This document shows positions 43,845-52,902 of a stretch of 64,000 bases of DNA, piece by piece. The position numbers were made by a program, and so were the translations under genes. The stretch lies in contig JAGAZJ010000016.1 in assembly GCA_018110925.1 (NCBI GenBank), forward strand, positions 86,472 to 150,471, written 5' to 3'. How positions within the stretch are numbered: the first letter of the stretch is position 1; each line of letters begins with the position of its first letter. The notes beneath the pieces were generated by a model. That model saw nothing but the letters and a program-made list of their open reading frames with translations. It made no database searches and was not told the origin of the DNA. The DNA is from Oscillospiraceae bacterium. Lineage in GTDB: Bacteria > Bacillota > Clostridia > Oscillospirales > Ruminococcaceae.

Positions 43845-44297
43845 TCATTTCAAGCCAATGTAAATGTGTATCTCGCAGTTCTCGGGATCGGCATTCTGAT
43901 ACTCCTCAAAGTCAAAGACATAGCTGCGGTCCAGCTTCATCTGCCACAGCTTCTGCCAGAATTCGCCGACTGCCGTCATCATATTGCCCACGACCACGAA
44001 CTTTGCGTATCTGCCTGAGGGCAAAGTGCGCACTTCAAAGCCGTCGGGGACTTCCCCCTCCACCGCACTGGCGGTCATAAAGGTGTATCCGCCGTGTTCA
44101 TCGCTCTCATAATCTGTATAGATGCCCATGGTCTTGCCCGTTATCTTTCCGGGGAGCGATCCGTAGCCCTCCTCAAAGAATTTCTGCCAAAGGCCGCCTA
44201 TAACAGCCCCCATATCGGGCGAAGCATTGCTCGTGCGTGCGGTGAAGCCCGCAACACGTCTTTCTTCAAGCTCAACGATCTCAAAAACCATATCCAT
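43845..44297 (-). CDS. GyrI-like effector-binding domain protein (short form)
   Basis: This 150-residue protein is a GyrI/AraC-type ligand-binding domain: FEIVELEERRVAGFTART at the start, GIYTDYESDEHGGYTFMTASAV in the middle and RYAKFVVVG near residue 100. The C-terminal DRSYVFDFEEYQNADPENCEIHIYIGLK is the conserved closing strand with EIHIYI. It is first in the operon downstream of the WYL gene. AAAGGGG is six bases before the ATG. Confidence 0.9.
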   Translation of the reverse strand: MDMVFEIVELEERRVAGFTARTSNASPDMGAVIGGLWQKFFEEGYGSLPGKITGKTMGIYTDYESDEHGGYTFMTASAVEGEVPDGFEVRTLPSGRYAKFVVVGNMMTAVGEFWQKLWQMKLDRSYVFDFEEYQNADPENCEIHIYIGLK

Positions 44298-44326
44298 GAT
44301 ATACCCCTTTCATATTTGATGATACC

Positions 44327-44360
44327 ATCATATCACATGAAAGGTGACATCAGTATGTCA
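44327..44360 (-). promoter_or_regulatory. Extended -10 promoter with a palindrome over the -35 position
   Basis: On the minus strand TGA-TATGAT (-10 at 44332-44327) has no good -35. TGACAT-CAGT-ATGTCA (44345-44360), a perfect 6+6 inverted repeat, occupies that position. The layout fits activation by the adjacent WYL regulator, whose family often uses TGACA-type palindromes; this is inference. Confidence 0.6.
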
Positions 44361-44371
44361 TATTCATTCGG

Positions 44372-45271
44372 TCATTTATATTTTTTTATTATATTTTCCA
44401 GCAGAGCCAGATATTCACTTCGGTACTCCGTCGGGGCAAGTATCTCCGCCTTGTCTCCGAATGTGAGCATATAGCGGTAGAATGCAGGCACATCCGACCA
44501 TGTGAAGGTTAGTATGATGTCGCCGCCGGCATTCTCCGCACATTCGGCGCCGAATTCGTCTATTATCCTCCAGCGTACAGAGCTGTCAAATCTGACCGTT
44601 GCCTCTATCTCGCCCTTTGTATGGCGCAGTTTGTCACACTCATAGGGCGGTATGTCCCTGCGGATACGCTTTTCGCCCGTTAGCTCCAGGGCGGTCATCC
44701 TTGTCAGCTTGAACATACGCCAGTCGCACCTGTCACAGCACCAGCCCCAGACATACCAGCCCGACCACTGATATACAAGGTGATAGGGCTCTATCGTCCT
44801 CTCGCCCTCACACGTGGGGGAATGATAGGTAAAGCATATCCTCTCATCCCTATCCATAGCCGTCTTTATTATCTCTATCCTGTCAGCATAAGCCGCCTTG
44901 TCCCATCCGGAGAGATCGACTATGATATGATCGTCGGGCTTGACATTCTCCTCCTCGGCAGAGAGCTTCGCCGCCAGCCTGCGGTAACTGCCGCTGTTGG
45001 TCACGCTGTCAAGGCCTTTCAGCCCCGTAAGTATAGCCCTCATGTCGTCCTCCGAGAGAAGCGCACGGTCTACCTTGTAGTTCTCCATGATGTATATACC
45101 GCCGCCCTGTCCCTGTTCCGACACTACGGGTATCCCCGCAAGGGAGAGCGTATCCACATCACGCAGTATGGTGCGGCGAGACACCTCAAACATCCTTGAC
45201 AGCTCCGCCGCCGTCATTTTGTCACGTCTCAGGAGCACGGATAATATGCCGATGAGCCTGTCTGTTTTCAT
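44372..45271 (-). CDS. WYL-domain transcriptional regulator (YafY-like)
   Basis: This 299-residue protein has an N-terminal HTH_11-type winged helix (LIGILSVLLRRDKMTAAELSRMFEVSRRTILRDVDTLSLAGIPV, residues 4-50) and GGGIYIMENYKVDR. A WYL domain (about 125-200) follows, with YQWSGWYVWGWCCDR, then a WCX-type C-terminus. WYL domains sense ligands (often nucleic acids or nucleotides) and the protein may activate or repress. It is upstream of, and on the same strand as, the GyrI/DfsB/RidA operon. The second ATG (45271) is used because AAAGGTG is better spaced from it. Confidence 0.92.
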   Translation of the reverse strand: MKTDRLIGILSVLLRRDKMTAAELSRMFEVSRRTILRDVDTLSLAGIPVVSEQGQGGGIYIMENYKVDRALLSEDDMRAILTGLKGLDSVTNSGSYRRLAAKLSAEEENVKPDDHIIVDLSGWDKAAYADRIEIIKTAMDRDERICFTYHSPTCEGERTIEPYHLVYQWSGWYVWGWCCDRCDWRMFKLTRMTALELTGEKRIRRDIPPYECDKLRHTKGEIEATVRFDSSVRWRIIDEFGAECAENAGGDIILTFTWSDVPAFYRYMLTFGDKAEILAPTEYRSEYLALLENIIKKYK

Positions 45272-45335
45272 CATATCACCTTTGGTATATTATTCGCTAT
45301 ATTATACATAACGTAATTTTCATCTTTACAAAAAC

Positions 45336-45366
45336 AGGATGACCAACCCCTGCGGGCAGTCATCCT
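45336..45366 (-). terminator. Terminator of the DUF5684-like gene
   Basis: AGGATGAC (45336-45343), loop of 15, GTCATCCT (45359-45366). On the minus strand GTTTTTG follows. It lies 24 bases after the gene. Confidence 0.78.
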
Positions 45367-45390
45367 TCTTTTGCAAAAACGTCTCACGCA

Positions 45391-45789
45391 TCAGATAAAC
45401 GCAGTGGTATTGGGTCCCTCATAATAATCATTGCCAAATCCCAGCATAAGCAGACCTATCGGTGTCAGTAGCCACAGGAAGATTATGCACCAGCCCGTAC
45501 TCTTGCCGAAGCTCTGACCGAGCCTGAGATAGAGCGCAAAGGGGAAGATGATCTGAAGAAGCGGTATCAGGCAGAAAAGGAATTTCAGACCGTTGCCGTA
45601 GCAGATCTTGGCGAGGACATATGAATTGTATATGGGTATGATGCTTGCCCAACCGGGTTCGCCCGCCTTCGTGAATATCTTCCACAAAGCCACGATACTT
45701 ATCACTGCGAATATCAGCGATATGAGGAAGGATGTACCGCCCACCGCCGATGCTACACCTTCATACAGGGACTCATAATCCTGTTCCAT
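45391..45789 (-). CDS. DUF5684-like membrane protein
   Basis: This 132-residue protein has about four membrane helices and the sequence KAGEPGWASIIPIYNSYVLAKICYGNGLKFLFCLIP and FALYLRLGQSFGKSTGW, as in DUF5684-type proteins, often found beside signal peptidases. No catalytic Ser-Lys motif is present. AGGAGG is eight bases before the ATG. Function unknown. Confidence 0.82.
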   Translation of the reverse strand: MEQDYESLYEGVASAVGGTSFLISLIFAVISIVALWKIFTKAGEPGWASIIPIYNSYVLAKICYGNGLKFLFCLIPLLQIIFPFALYLRLGQSFGKSTGWCIIFLWLLTPIGLLMLGFGNDYYEGPNTTAFI

Positions 45790-45841
45790 TGTTCATTCCT
45801 CCTATTGTTTAGTGCGGTCTGTACCGACCGCCCATACTCCC

Positions 45842-45870
45842 TTTATACCATATATACGGAATAATGTCAA
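45842..45870 (-). promoter_or_regulatory. Promoter of the DUF5684-like gene
   Basis: On the minus strand TTGACA (45870-45865), 17 bases, TATAAA (45847-45842). Confidence 0.82.
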
Positions 45871-45990
45871 GCTATTTAATGTGATTGTAATATTTCTTTG
45901 ATGATTTTAATATACGGCATCATATGACCAATTCACACAGAACAGGCAGTATGATGCGATGATTTTGTATATATTTGCATTTATTTTATA

Positions 45991-46019
45991 TTGCAATATT
46001 TTCATTTATATGCTATAAT
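45991..46019 (+). promoter_or_regulatory. Promoter of the GGDEF-EAL / queDE-folE operon
   Basis: TTGCAA (45991-45996), 17 bases, TATAAT (46014-46019). It lies 48 bases before the GGDEF-EAL start codon. Confidence 0.8.
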
Positions 46020-46067
46020 AATTGTATGTGCATACTCGTATGTAAATCAACATAAGGAGACGGCCTG

Positions 46068-48473
46068 ATGGATCATCCCAAAAATGTCAAGAAGAGCTTT
46101 ATCAGCAGTCTTGTTACGCTGATATGCGCCTTTAATATACTTATAGTCATACTGTTCATCACGATGACTTTTTTTATCATCAAGAGCAACAGCGACCGCA
46201 ATGTCCATTCTCTCATGACTAACTCTGCGGTGACGAGCTGCCGCTCCTTTGAGAGCTGTATGACACAGATAAACGCCACCCTGCGTTATCTGACCACATC
46301 GTCCTTTGCAGAGGGCTTTTTTGAGGGCTCATCTGACGGGACCGATATGGTGAACGAGATCAATTCCCTCATATCGGGCTCTGATATGATAGACAATATA
46401 TGGTGCTTCTCCCCCTCGGGCGAGTGCATCGACAAGAACGGCAAAGCTGACCCCACCGACCTTATCAGCATAAGAGCGGAGTCACCCACATATTTCTCTC
46501 TGGTTTACAGCGACAAGCTGGGCTTCATCATGTGCCAGCGCTACAATTCCGCAGGCAGCGGCACGGTATATCTGAAAATAAACATACCCGCAATGGGCGA
46601 GTATGTGAGCCGCAATCTCTCAAACGAGGGCGCATATGCCGTGATATACGACCCCAAAGGCAAGGTCGTGTTCTCCCCCGTGGGCGTGAACTCCCTCATG
46701 TCCGAAGCGGATATAAGGCTCTCTGAGATAGGTCTTGCCGAGAGCGGCAACATACTGCGCTTCCATTCGGGCAAGACCACGCACTATTTCTACAATCAGA
46801 AGCTGTCCTCCGGATGGGTCATCTCCGTGCTGTTTGACGGCAAGGTGGCAATAGGTGACTTCACAAGGCTCTACACCCAGCAGGTCATCATCCTTGCCTG
46901 TCTGTTCGCACTTGAGACCATCGCCACGCTCAACGCCATACGCCATGAGGCAAAGGACATACCCGAGATATCCAGCTCTATCGCCCAGATATCACAGGGC
47001 AACTACAATTTCAGGATAAACTCCACCTCGGAAAACGAGATAGGTCTTATCGCACGGTCCGTGGATGAACTGGCGCAGACGCTCCAGGACAAGAACGCCG
47101 TCATAGACGACTATGTGAACCTTGATGCGACCACAGGCCTTTACAACCGCTACAAGATGTATGAGTACATAGAGGACCTTGCGGCGGTGAGAGAGGACGA
47201 GAACGACCGCTTCGCCCTTATCTTCATAGACATTGACAACTTCAAATGGATCACCGAGACGCTCGGTCACAAGCAGGGCGACGCCTTTCTCCGTGAATTC
47301 GGTCAGAGGATAAAGAAGATCATGCCGAGGGTGTTCCGTTTCAGCGGCGATGAATTCATCGTCGTCACAGAGCTTGACACTCCCGACTACGAGATCAGGA
47401 TAAAAGAGATAGTAAACAATATCAGGGAGCAGTTCCGCGTACCCATAGAGATACTCAACAACAAGCTCTATGCCCAATTCTCCGCAGGCATCTCGATATA
47501 CCCCGATGATGACAAGAACCTTGATATGCTTCTGCGAGACGCCGACATAGCGATGCAGAGGGCAAAGGAAAAGAGCAAGGGTCACACCGAATACTTCAAC
47601 ACATCCCTGCATGAAAAGGTGCAGAGCAAGTCCGCTATTGCACAAAAGCTCAATATGGCTGTCGAGAACAAGGAGCTGTTCCTTGTATTCCAGCCTATCG
47701 TATCCGTTGAGAACGGCGTGCTTCACGGCTTTGAAGCCCTCGTGCGCTGGGAAAATCCGGAGCTCGGCTATGTATCCCCTGCCAGCTTTGTTGAGGTCGC
47801 AGAGGAAACGGGCATAATGGAAAAGATAGGCACATGGGTGCTTGAAAACGGATGCAAGGCGCTCAGACAGATGAATGCCTACAACAAGGACATAATCATG
47901 TCGATAAACGTATCGGCTGTACAGCTGAAACGCTCCGATTTCATCTCAAAGATAATGCGCACACTCAGCATATTTGAGATAAACCCTGCCAACTTGCAGA
48001 TAGAGCTCACCGAAACGAGCTTTGTGGACATTCTGGAGGGCGAGAACGGCAAGAAGCTGCAGCAGCTCGCCGATATGGGCATAGCACTGGCGCTCGACGA
48101 TTTCGGAACGGGTTATTCCTCATTCAGCTATCTGAAAGATATGCCCATAAAGACGCTCAAGGTCGATAAGAGCTTTGTTGACGAGATAGGCAGCAAGCAG
48201 AAGGATTACCAGATAGCGAGCTCTATCATCGGCATGGTGCGTGAGCTCGGCATCAAGACAGTCGTAGAGGGCGTTGAGAGCCTGGAACAGTACAAGATAC
48301 TCTCTGACTTCAAGTGTGACTACATTCAGGGCTATCTTATGAGCAAACCGCTCAGGGAAGCGGACGCAATGGAATTCGTCATAGAATATGATGCACTGCA
48401 CAAGCCGAGCGAACAGTCTCTGACCGAGAACTCGGACAAGCTGGCAATGGAAAGAAAGACCAAGGGTAACTGA
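46068..48473 (+). CDS. Membrane GGDEF-EAL protein (cyclic-di-GMP turnover)
   Basis: This 801-residue protein has an N-terminal membrane helix, an extracellular region of about 230 residues (Cache-like), a second helix, a HAMP-like coil, then GGDEF (about 345-505) and EAL (about 530-785). The GGDEF loop reads FSGDEF (near residue 427), a Gly-to-Ser change that may lower cyclase activity. The EAL motifs are complete: EALVRW, INVSAVQL, ELTE, DDFGTGYSS, KVDKSFV, EGVE and QGYLMSKP. Net phosphodiesterase activity is likely. AAGGAG is eight bases before the ATG. The stop is one base from the queD start, so it may be co-transcribed with the queuosine genes. Confidence 0.95.
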   Translation: MDHPKNVKKSFISSLVTLICAFNILIVILFITMTFFIIKSNSDRNVHSLMTNSAVTSCRSFESCMTQINATLRYLTTSSFAEGFFEGSSDGTDMVNEINSLISGSDMIDNIWCFSPSGECIDKNGKADPTDLISIRAESPTYFSLVYSDKLGFIMCQRYNSAGSGTVYLKINIPAMGEYVSRNLSNEGAYAVIYDPKGKVVFSPVGVNSLMSEADIRLSEIGLAESGNILRFHSGKTTHYFYNQKLSSGWVISVLFDGKVAIGDFTRLYTQQVIILACLFALETIATLNAIRHEAKDIPEISSSIAQISQGNYNFRINSTSENEIGLIARSVDELAQTLQDKNAVIDDYVNLDATTGLYNRYKMYEYIEDLAAVREDENDRFALIFIDIDNFKWITETLGHKQGDAFLREFGQRIKKIMPRVFRFSGDEFIVVTELDTPDYEIRIKEIVNNIREQFRVPIEILNNKLYAQFSAGISIYPDDDKNLDMLLRDADIAMQRAKEKSKGHTEYFNTSLHEKVQSKSAIAQKLNMAVENKELFLVFQPIVSVENGVLHGFEALVRWENPELGYVSPASFVEVAEETGIMEKIGTWVLENGCKALRQMNAYNKDIIMSINVSAVQLKRSDFISKIMRTLSIFEINPANLQIELTETSFVDILEGENGKKLQQLADMGIALALDDFGTGYSSFSYLKDMPIKTLKVDKSFVDEIGSKQKDYQIASSIIGMVRELGIKTVVEGVESLEQYKILSDFKCDYIQGYLMSKPLREADAMEFVIEYDALHKPSEQSLTENSDKLAMERKTKGN

Positions 48474-48474
48474 T

Positions 48475-48897
48475 ATGTATATACTGACTGCACAGGCGGA
48501 TTTCGACTCCGCACACTTCCTGCACGGTTATGAGGGCAAATGCTCCAACCTGCACGGCCACCGCTGGCATATAGAAGCAAAGGTAAAGGGCGAGCTCATC
48601 GCAGAGGGTCAGCAGAGAGGCATGGTCGTGGATTTCGGTGACTTGAAGCACGACCTCAGAGCCATAGCGGACAGCCTTGACCATATACTCATATATGAGG
48701 AAGGCTCACTCATGTCAAAGACCGTCGATGCGCTATGTGAAGAGGGGTTCAGGCTTTTCGCCGTGCCGTTCAGACCGACAGCGGAAAATCTGGCAAGATA
48801 CATATACGACAAGATGAAGTCCAAAGGGTATGATATGGTGTCGCTGACAGTTTATGAGACCCCGGACAACTGTGCGGAGTATTCGGATGGAATATAA
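48475..48897 (+). CDS. queD: 6-Carboxy-5,6,7,8-tetrahydropterin synthase QueD
   Basis: This 140-residue enzyme of the preQ0 pathway converts dihydroneopterin triphosphate to 6-carboxytetrahydropterin. Zinc ligands His14, His27 and His29 are seen in FDSAHFLHG and LHGHRW, with catalytic Cys23 between them. It is followed by queE with an 11-base overlap, and by folE. QueC and the tRNA transglycosylase are outside the window. Confidence 0.96.
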   Translation: MYILTAQADFDSAHFLHGYEGKCSNLHGHRWHIEAKVKGELIAEGQQRGMVVDFGDLKHDLRAIADSLDHILIYEEGSLMSKTVDALCEEGFRLFAVPFRPTAENLARYIYDKMKSKGYDMVSLTVYETPDNCAEYSDGI

Positions 48898-49543
48898 AGT
48901 ATCGGAGATATTCACCAGCATAAACGGCGAGGGTGAACGGGCAGGAGAGCCTGCGGTCTTTGTCCGTCTGACCGGATGCCCGTTAAGGTGCAGTTATTGC
49001 GACACCGCATATGCACTGTCATTCGACAGTCCTCACACTGTCATGACCGAGGATGACATAGCCGCATATATCACCGAAAGCGGCATCCGAAACGTTACTC
49101 TCACGGGCGGCGAGCCGCTTGCGTCAAAGGGCGTGCGCACTTTGCTCGAACGCCTGTCACAGCTTCCCGTGCGTGTCGAAATAGAGACATCAGGATGTGT
49201 GGACGTGAGCATATGCAGAGGCATAGTGCCCGCACCGGTGCTGACGATAGACTACAAGCTGCCGTCAAGCGGCATGGAGAGCAGGATGATCAGAGCCAAC
49301 TTCATGTCTCTGTCACCCGATGATACTGTAAAATTCGTGGCAGGGAGCAGAGAAGATCTTGACCGTGCTCTTGAAGTGATACGGGAATTCTCGCTCTCAT
49401 GCCACATACACATAAGCCCCGTATGGGGCAGGATCGACCCGCAGGAGATAGTGGCATTTATGCTGGAGCACCGTCTGAACGGTGTGAAGTTACAGCTGCA
49501 GCTCCACAAAATAGTATGGGATGCGGATAAAAGAGGAGTATAG
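48887..49543 (+). CDS. queE: 7-Carboxy-7-deazaguanine synthase QueE
   Basis: This 218-residue radical-SAM enzyme has the short iron-sulfur motif Cys31-x3-Cys35-x2-Cys38 (GCPLRCSYC), the [17 protein letters not shown]-terminus typical of QueE, and LTGGEPL. The start at 48887 lies within the queD end, with GGAG seven bases upstream. It needs Mg2+ and AdoMet. It is the second gene of queD-queE-folE. Confidence 0.95.
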   Translation: MEYKVSEIFTSINGEGERAGEPAVFVRLTGCPLRCSYCDTAYALSFDSPHTVMTEDDIAAYITESGIRNVTLTGGEPLASKGVRTLLERLSQLPVRVEIETSGCVDVSICRGIVPAPVLTIDYKLPSSGMESRMIRANFMSLSPDDTVKFVAGSREDLDRALEVIREFSLSCHIHISPVWGRIDPQEIVAFMLEHRLNGVKLQLQLHKIVWDADKRGV

Positions 49544-49545
49544 CA

Positions 49546-50109
49546 ATGGTAGACACAAAGGAGATAGAAAAACACGTCAGGGGCATAATCAAGGCGATAG
49601 GCGACGACCCCGACAGGGAGGGACTGCGTGAAACGCCCGAAAGAGTGGCCCGTATGTGTGCTGAGGTATTTGAGGGCACAGGCTACACCAATGAGCAGAT
49701 AGCGCAGATGTTCAACAAATCCTTCGGCATGAGCACATCGGACGATATCGTGCTTGTGAAGGACATCGACTGCTTCTCATACTGCGAGCACCACCTGGCT
49801 CTGATGTATGATATGAAGATAGCGGTTGCATACATCCCCAGGGGAAGAGTCCTCGGCCTGTCAAAGATAGCAAGGATAGCGGATATGGCGTGCAAGCGCC
49901 TGCAGCTTCAGGAGCGCATAGGTACCGACATAGCCGAGATAATGAGCCTTGCCGCAGACACGCCCGATGTTGCCGTGATAATAGAAGGCAGACACAGCTG
50001 CATGAGTGCAAGAGGCATAAAAAAGCCCGCCCTTACCAAGACGATAACGCTCAGAGGACGGTTTGAGACCGATGAAAAGCTGACAAACAAGCTGATGAAT
50101 ATGATGTGA
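49546..50109 (+). CDS. folE: GTP cyclohydrolase I FolE
   Basis: This 187-residue enzyme makes dihydroneopterin triphosphate from GTP, feeding both folate and the queuosine path. Motifs are [26 protein letters not shown] with the zinc-binding Cys and His residues, and [11 protein letters not shown] for substrate binding. Its position beside queD/queE suggests a dedicated preQ0 role. GAGGAG precedes the start. The length is normal. Confidence 0.96.
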   Translation: MVDTKEIEKHVRGIIKAIGDDPDREGLRETPERVARMCAEVFEGTGYTNEQIAQMFNKSFGMSTSDDIVLVKDIDCFSYCEHHLALMYDMKIAVAYIPRGRVLGLSKIARIADMACKRLQLQERIGTDIAEIMSLAADTPDVAVIIEGRHSCMSARGIKKPALTKTITLRGRFETDEKLTNKLMNMM

Positions 50110-50110
50110 G

Positions 50111-50138
50111 AACAGGGGCTTTTCGCCCCTGTTTTTTT
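50111..50138 (+). terminator. Terminator of the queD-queE-folE operon
   Basis: AACAGGGGC (50111-50119), loop of five, GCCCCTGTT (50125-50133), then TTTTT. Confidence 0.93.
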
Positions 50139-50382
50139 ACGCCCCGAAAACAGTTCCGGGGCGTAGTATTTCTATTTCCCGCTACTGTCCGAAGACAGCC
50201 CCGCCCTCGTCTTAACGGTCAATAATAAGGTAGTTATGATGAACGGTAACGATGCGTTTGTAAATATTAACGGCTCACGATAAAAATCGGCTGTGCCGCA
50301 TCGCCTGTCAAAGTGCACTTCGTTCTCCGTGCAGGAGATCATATTCGCCCCGTAAAGACTACACCTGTATATCAAGCTCCGA
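50139..50382. other. Intergenic block with hairpins but no gene
   Basis: ACGCCCCG/CGGGGCGT (50139-50164) and TGCAC/GTGCA (50318-50337) are inverted repeats. A minus-strand frame of 87 codons (50172-50435) crosses this block and enters the next gene, but it has no ribosome site and overlaps coding sequence in another frame. The middle looks like non-coding, possibly repeated, DNA. Confidence 0.5.
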
Positions 50383-50844
50383 TCAATCGCTCTCGATAAG
50401 CTCTGTGTTCCAGTTGGTCTGCTGGATGAGCACATCTGTCTCTCTTATGTCCTTTGCAATGCTGTCCGCAATGGGCTGGAGCTCTCTTGCCTTTACCGTG
50501 GGGAGTATTCGTATCTCGGAATATCTTGCCCTGCTCACCAGGTCGGAACAGTTGTTGATAAGCTCCTTGTAGGCATTGAGCCTTATGCGCTCTGCATCCC
50601 TGTGAGCCATAAGAGCGGTGATGCTCCCCTTTTCCGTCTGCACGGTGCTGTTGGTGAGATTTATGCATCTTATAAGGTGCTCCAGGCGGTCTATCGCAGT
50701 GTCAAGCTCTTTGAGCAGATCCTTCACCTTTTCCGCAGGTTCTTCGCCCTCCTGCATGGTGGCGTTGTTTGTCAGCCTCGTGCGCAGTTCGTTTATCCTG
50801 TTCGTAAGGTCTGCCCTCTCTCTGAGCGCTTCTGCCAGTTTCAT
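50383..50844 (-). CDS. DIP1984-like protein
   Basis: This 153-residue helical protein matches DIP1984/septicolysin-type proteins: MKLAEALRERADLTNRINELRTRLTNNATMQEGEEP, INLTNSTV and a closing DVLIQQTNWNTELIE. The function of the family is unsettled; the name septicolysin for some members is not proof of toxicity. It overlaps the upstream hydrolase gene by four bases. Confidence 0.88.
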   Translation of the reverse strand: MKLAEALRERADLTNRINELRTRLTNNATMQEGEEPAEKVKDLLKELDTAIDRLEHLIRCINLTNSTVQTEKGSITALMAHRDAERIRLNAYKELINNCSDLVSRARYSEIRILPTVKARELQPIADSIAKDIRETDVLIQQTNWNTELIESD

Positions 50845-51581
50845 GACTTTATCCCCCTTTGTATTATTTTTTCAAGACGTGAAACATATCTGTCGGGATT
50901 CTTCACAAGATAGTTGCAGTGCGAATAACCCCTGTGTATAAAAAACTTTGCCTCGGGATAAAGCTTCTTTTCGGTCTTATAACCGTAATAACAGCTGAGC
51001 TCCTTTTCGCCGTAGTCAAAGAATAGATGCTTCTGCCGTCTGCAATCGAACTCTCTTTCACAGCCTGCGGTACAGTCCCGGAATATCCGTGCGAATGTAC
51101 GGAGCTTCATTTTATTCAAGCACTCCGCCATGGCAGTACCGGCACTCCCGTATGCACGGGAAAGCACCTTGTCCGCATTTTTCCCGAAGGTCTTCCACGC
51201 ATATACCATAGCGGTCATAAGCGGAGCTACATAGGCAGGCCGTTTTGTAAAGGGTATACCGTCGAGATAGAGCTCCTCTATCTCGATATCTTCATAATGT
51301 GTGAGCTTCATGGCGCAGACCGCACCGAGCGATGCGCCGTACACAAGAGCTATCTTAGTGATGCCCTCGGATAAAAGGTAGTCATGAAGTCTTGCCGCCT
51401 CGTCCTCTGCGGATACAAATTCCCGCTGACTCCTGCCGTGACTGCCCTGATCGGGAGCTATTATCCTGTATCTGCCCTTTAAGCGTGAGCCTATCACGTT
51501 ATACATCATTTCGGCACTGGTCAGCATAGGATGTATAAGCACCACGCATGGGGCATTCCTGTCTCCGTATTCCGTTATCAT
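50841..51581 (-). CDS. Alpha/beta-fold hydrolase
   Basis: This 246-residue protein has LIHPMLTSAEMM near residue 16, the Ser nucleophile in YGASLGAVCA near 83 (GxSxG), an Asp region IAPDQGSHGRS and a C-terminal His in HRGYSHCNYL. It is a soluble hydrolase with no signal peptide; the substrate is unknown. It is coupled to the DIP1984-like gene by a 4-base overlap. Confidence 0.9.
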   Translation of the reverse strand: MITEYGDRNAPCVVLIHPMLTSAEMMYNVIGSRLKGRYRIIAPDQGSHGRSQREFVSAEDEAARLHDYLLSEGITKIALVYGASLGAVCAMKLTHYEDIEIEELYLDGIPFTKRPAYVAPLMTAMVYAWKTFGKNADKVLSRAYGSAGTAMAECLNKMKLRTFARIFRDCTAGCEREFDCRRQKHLFFDYGEKELSCYYGYKTEKKLYPEAKFFIHRGYSHCNYLVKNPDRYVSRLEKIIQRGIKS

Positions 51582-51614
51582 GAGATCACCCTTTCCGTTA
51601 CAGTATACAAAGCA

Positions 51615-51637
51615 CCGACCGGCATCACACCGATCGG
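51615..51637 (-). terminator. Possible terminator of tyrS
   Basis: CCGACCGG (51615-51622) and CCGATCGG (51630-51637) pair with one G-U on the minus strand; TGCTTTG follows. Weak. Confidence 0.5.
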
Positions 51638-51658
51638 CAAACGGACTTCGGTACGGTA

Positions 51659-52873
51659 TCAGACTCTTACAGCCTTGTGATATACCTTCTTGCCCTTCTT
51701 TATGATGATGCTGTCATCTATGGCAACAAGGGCGGAGGGATTTGTAACCTTGTTCTCGTCTATGGCGATGCCGCCCTGTGTGACAAGTCTTCTCGCCTCG
51801 CTCTTTGAGGGAGCAAGCTCTGTCTTTATGAGCAGGTCGAGAATATTTATGCCGTCGCCTATCTCTGCGGCAGATATCTCTGTTGTGGGCATATCCGATG
51901 TGTCCTTAGCACCGCCGAACAGGGCTCTTGCAGCATCAAGGCACTTGTCAGCCTCTTCCTTGCCGTGGATCATGGCTGTGAGCTCATATGCAAGACGCTC
52001 CTTTGCGGTGTTGAGCGCCGCGCCCTCAAGAGTGCGCTCCATTTCCTCGATCTCCTCAATGGGGATGAATGTGAGGAGCTTCAGGCACTTGATAACATCG
52101 TCATCGCCCACATTTCTCCAGTACTGGAAGAAATCGTAGGGTGAGGTTTTTTCGGGGTCGAGCCATACAGCGCCCTTCTCGGTCTTGCCCATCTTCTTGC
52201 CCTCGGAATTGGTGAGCAGAGTGATGGTCATAGCATGGGCATCCTTGCCCAGCTTCTTTCTGATAAGCTCTGTGCCGCCCAGCATATTTGCCCACTGGTC
52301 ATCGCCGCCGAACTGCATATTGCAGCCGTATTTCTGGAACAGCATATAGAAGTCGTAGGACTGCATTATCATGTAGTTGAATTCAAGGAAAGTAAGGCCT
52401 CTCTCCCATCTCTGCTTGTAGCACTCGAATGAGAGCATCTTGTTTACCGAAAAGCACGCACCCACCTCACGGAGCACATCCACATAATTGAGAGAAAGGA
52501 GCCAGTCGGCATTGTTTACCATCATAGCCTTGCCCTCGCCGAATTCGATGAACTTGCTCATCTGCTTTCTGAAACAATCCACATTGTGCCGGATAGTCTC
52601 GGGGGTGAGCATCTTTCTCATATCGGTCTTGCCGGAGGGGTCGCCTATCATGCCCGTGCCGCCGCCCAGAAGTGCGATGGGGCGGTTGCCTGCCTGCTGA
52701 AGTCTCTTCATAAGGCACAGCGCCATGAAGTGACCAACATGAAGGCTGTCTGCCGTGGGGTCAAAGCCGATGTAGAAAACTGCCTTGCCCTCGTTCACCA
52801 TTTTGCTTATCTCTTCCTCATTGGTCACCTGAGCGATAAGCCCTCTTCTTTTGAGTTCCTCGTATAAAGTCAT
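51659..52873 (-). CDS. tyrS: Tyrosyl-tRNA synthetase TyrS
   Basis: This 404-residue enzyme has the class I HIGH-like motif HVGHF near residue 47, the tyrosine pocket including [13 protein letters not shown], and the KMSKS-like KMGKT near 227. A C-terminal S4 domain ends [19 protein letters not shown] lies eight bases before the ATG. It is transcribed from the T-box leader at 53390-53655 behind a small acetyltransferase gene. Confidence 0.98.
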   Translation of the reverse strand: MTLYEELKRRGLIAQVTNEEEISKMVNEGKAVFYIGFDPTADSLHVGHFMALCLMKRLQQAGNRPIALLGGGTGMIGDPSGKTDMRKMLTPETIRHNVDCFRKQMSKFIEFGEGKAMMVNNADWLLSLNYVDVLREVGACFSVNKMLSFECYKQRWERGLTFLEFNYMIMQSYDFYMLFQKYGCNMQFGGDDQWANMLGGTELIRKKLGKDAHAMTITLLTNSEGKKMGKTEKGAVWLDPEKTSPYDFFQYWRNVGDDDVIKCLKLLTFIPIEEIEEMERTLEGAALNTAKERLAYELTAMIHGKEEADKCLDAARALFGGAKDTSDMPTTEISAAEIGDGINILDLLIKTELAPSKSEARRLVTQGGIAIDENKVTNPSALVAIDDSIIIKKGKKVYHKAVRV

Positions 52874-52902
52874 TTGTTATACCTCCTGAATGATCTATGA
52901 TC

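Noticed and set aside
50172-50435. A possible 87-residue gene downstream of folE
   Set aside because: It starts within the DIP1984-like coding sequence, has no ribosome site and no known family.
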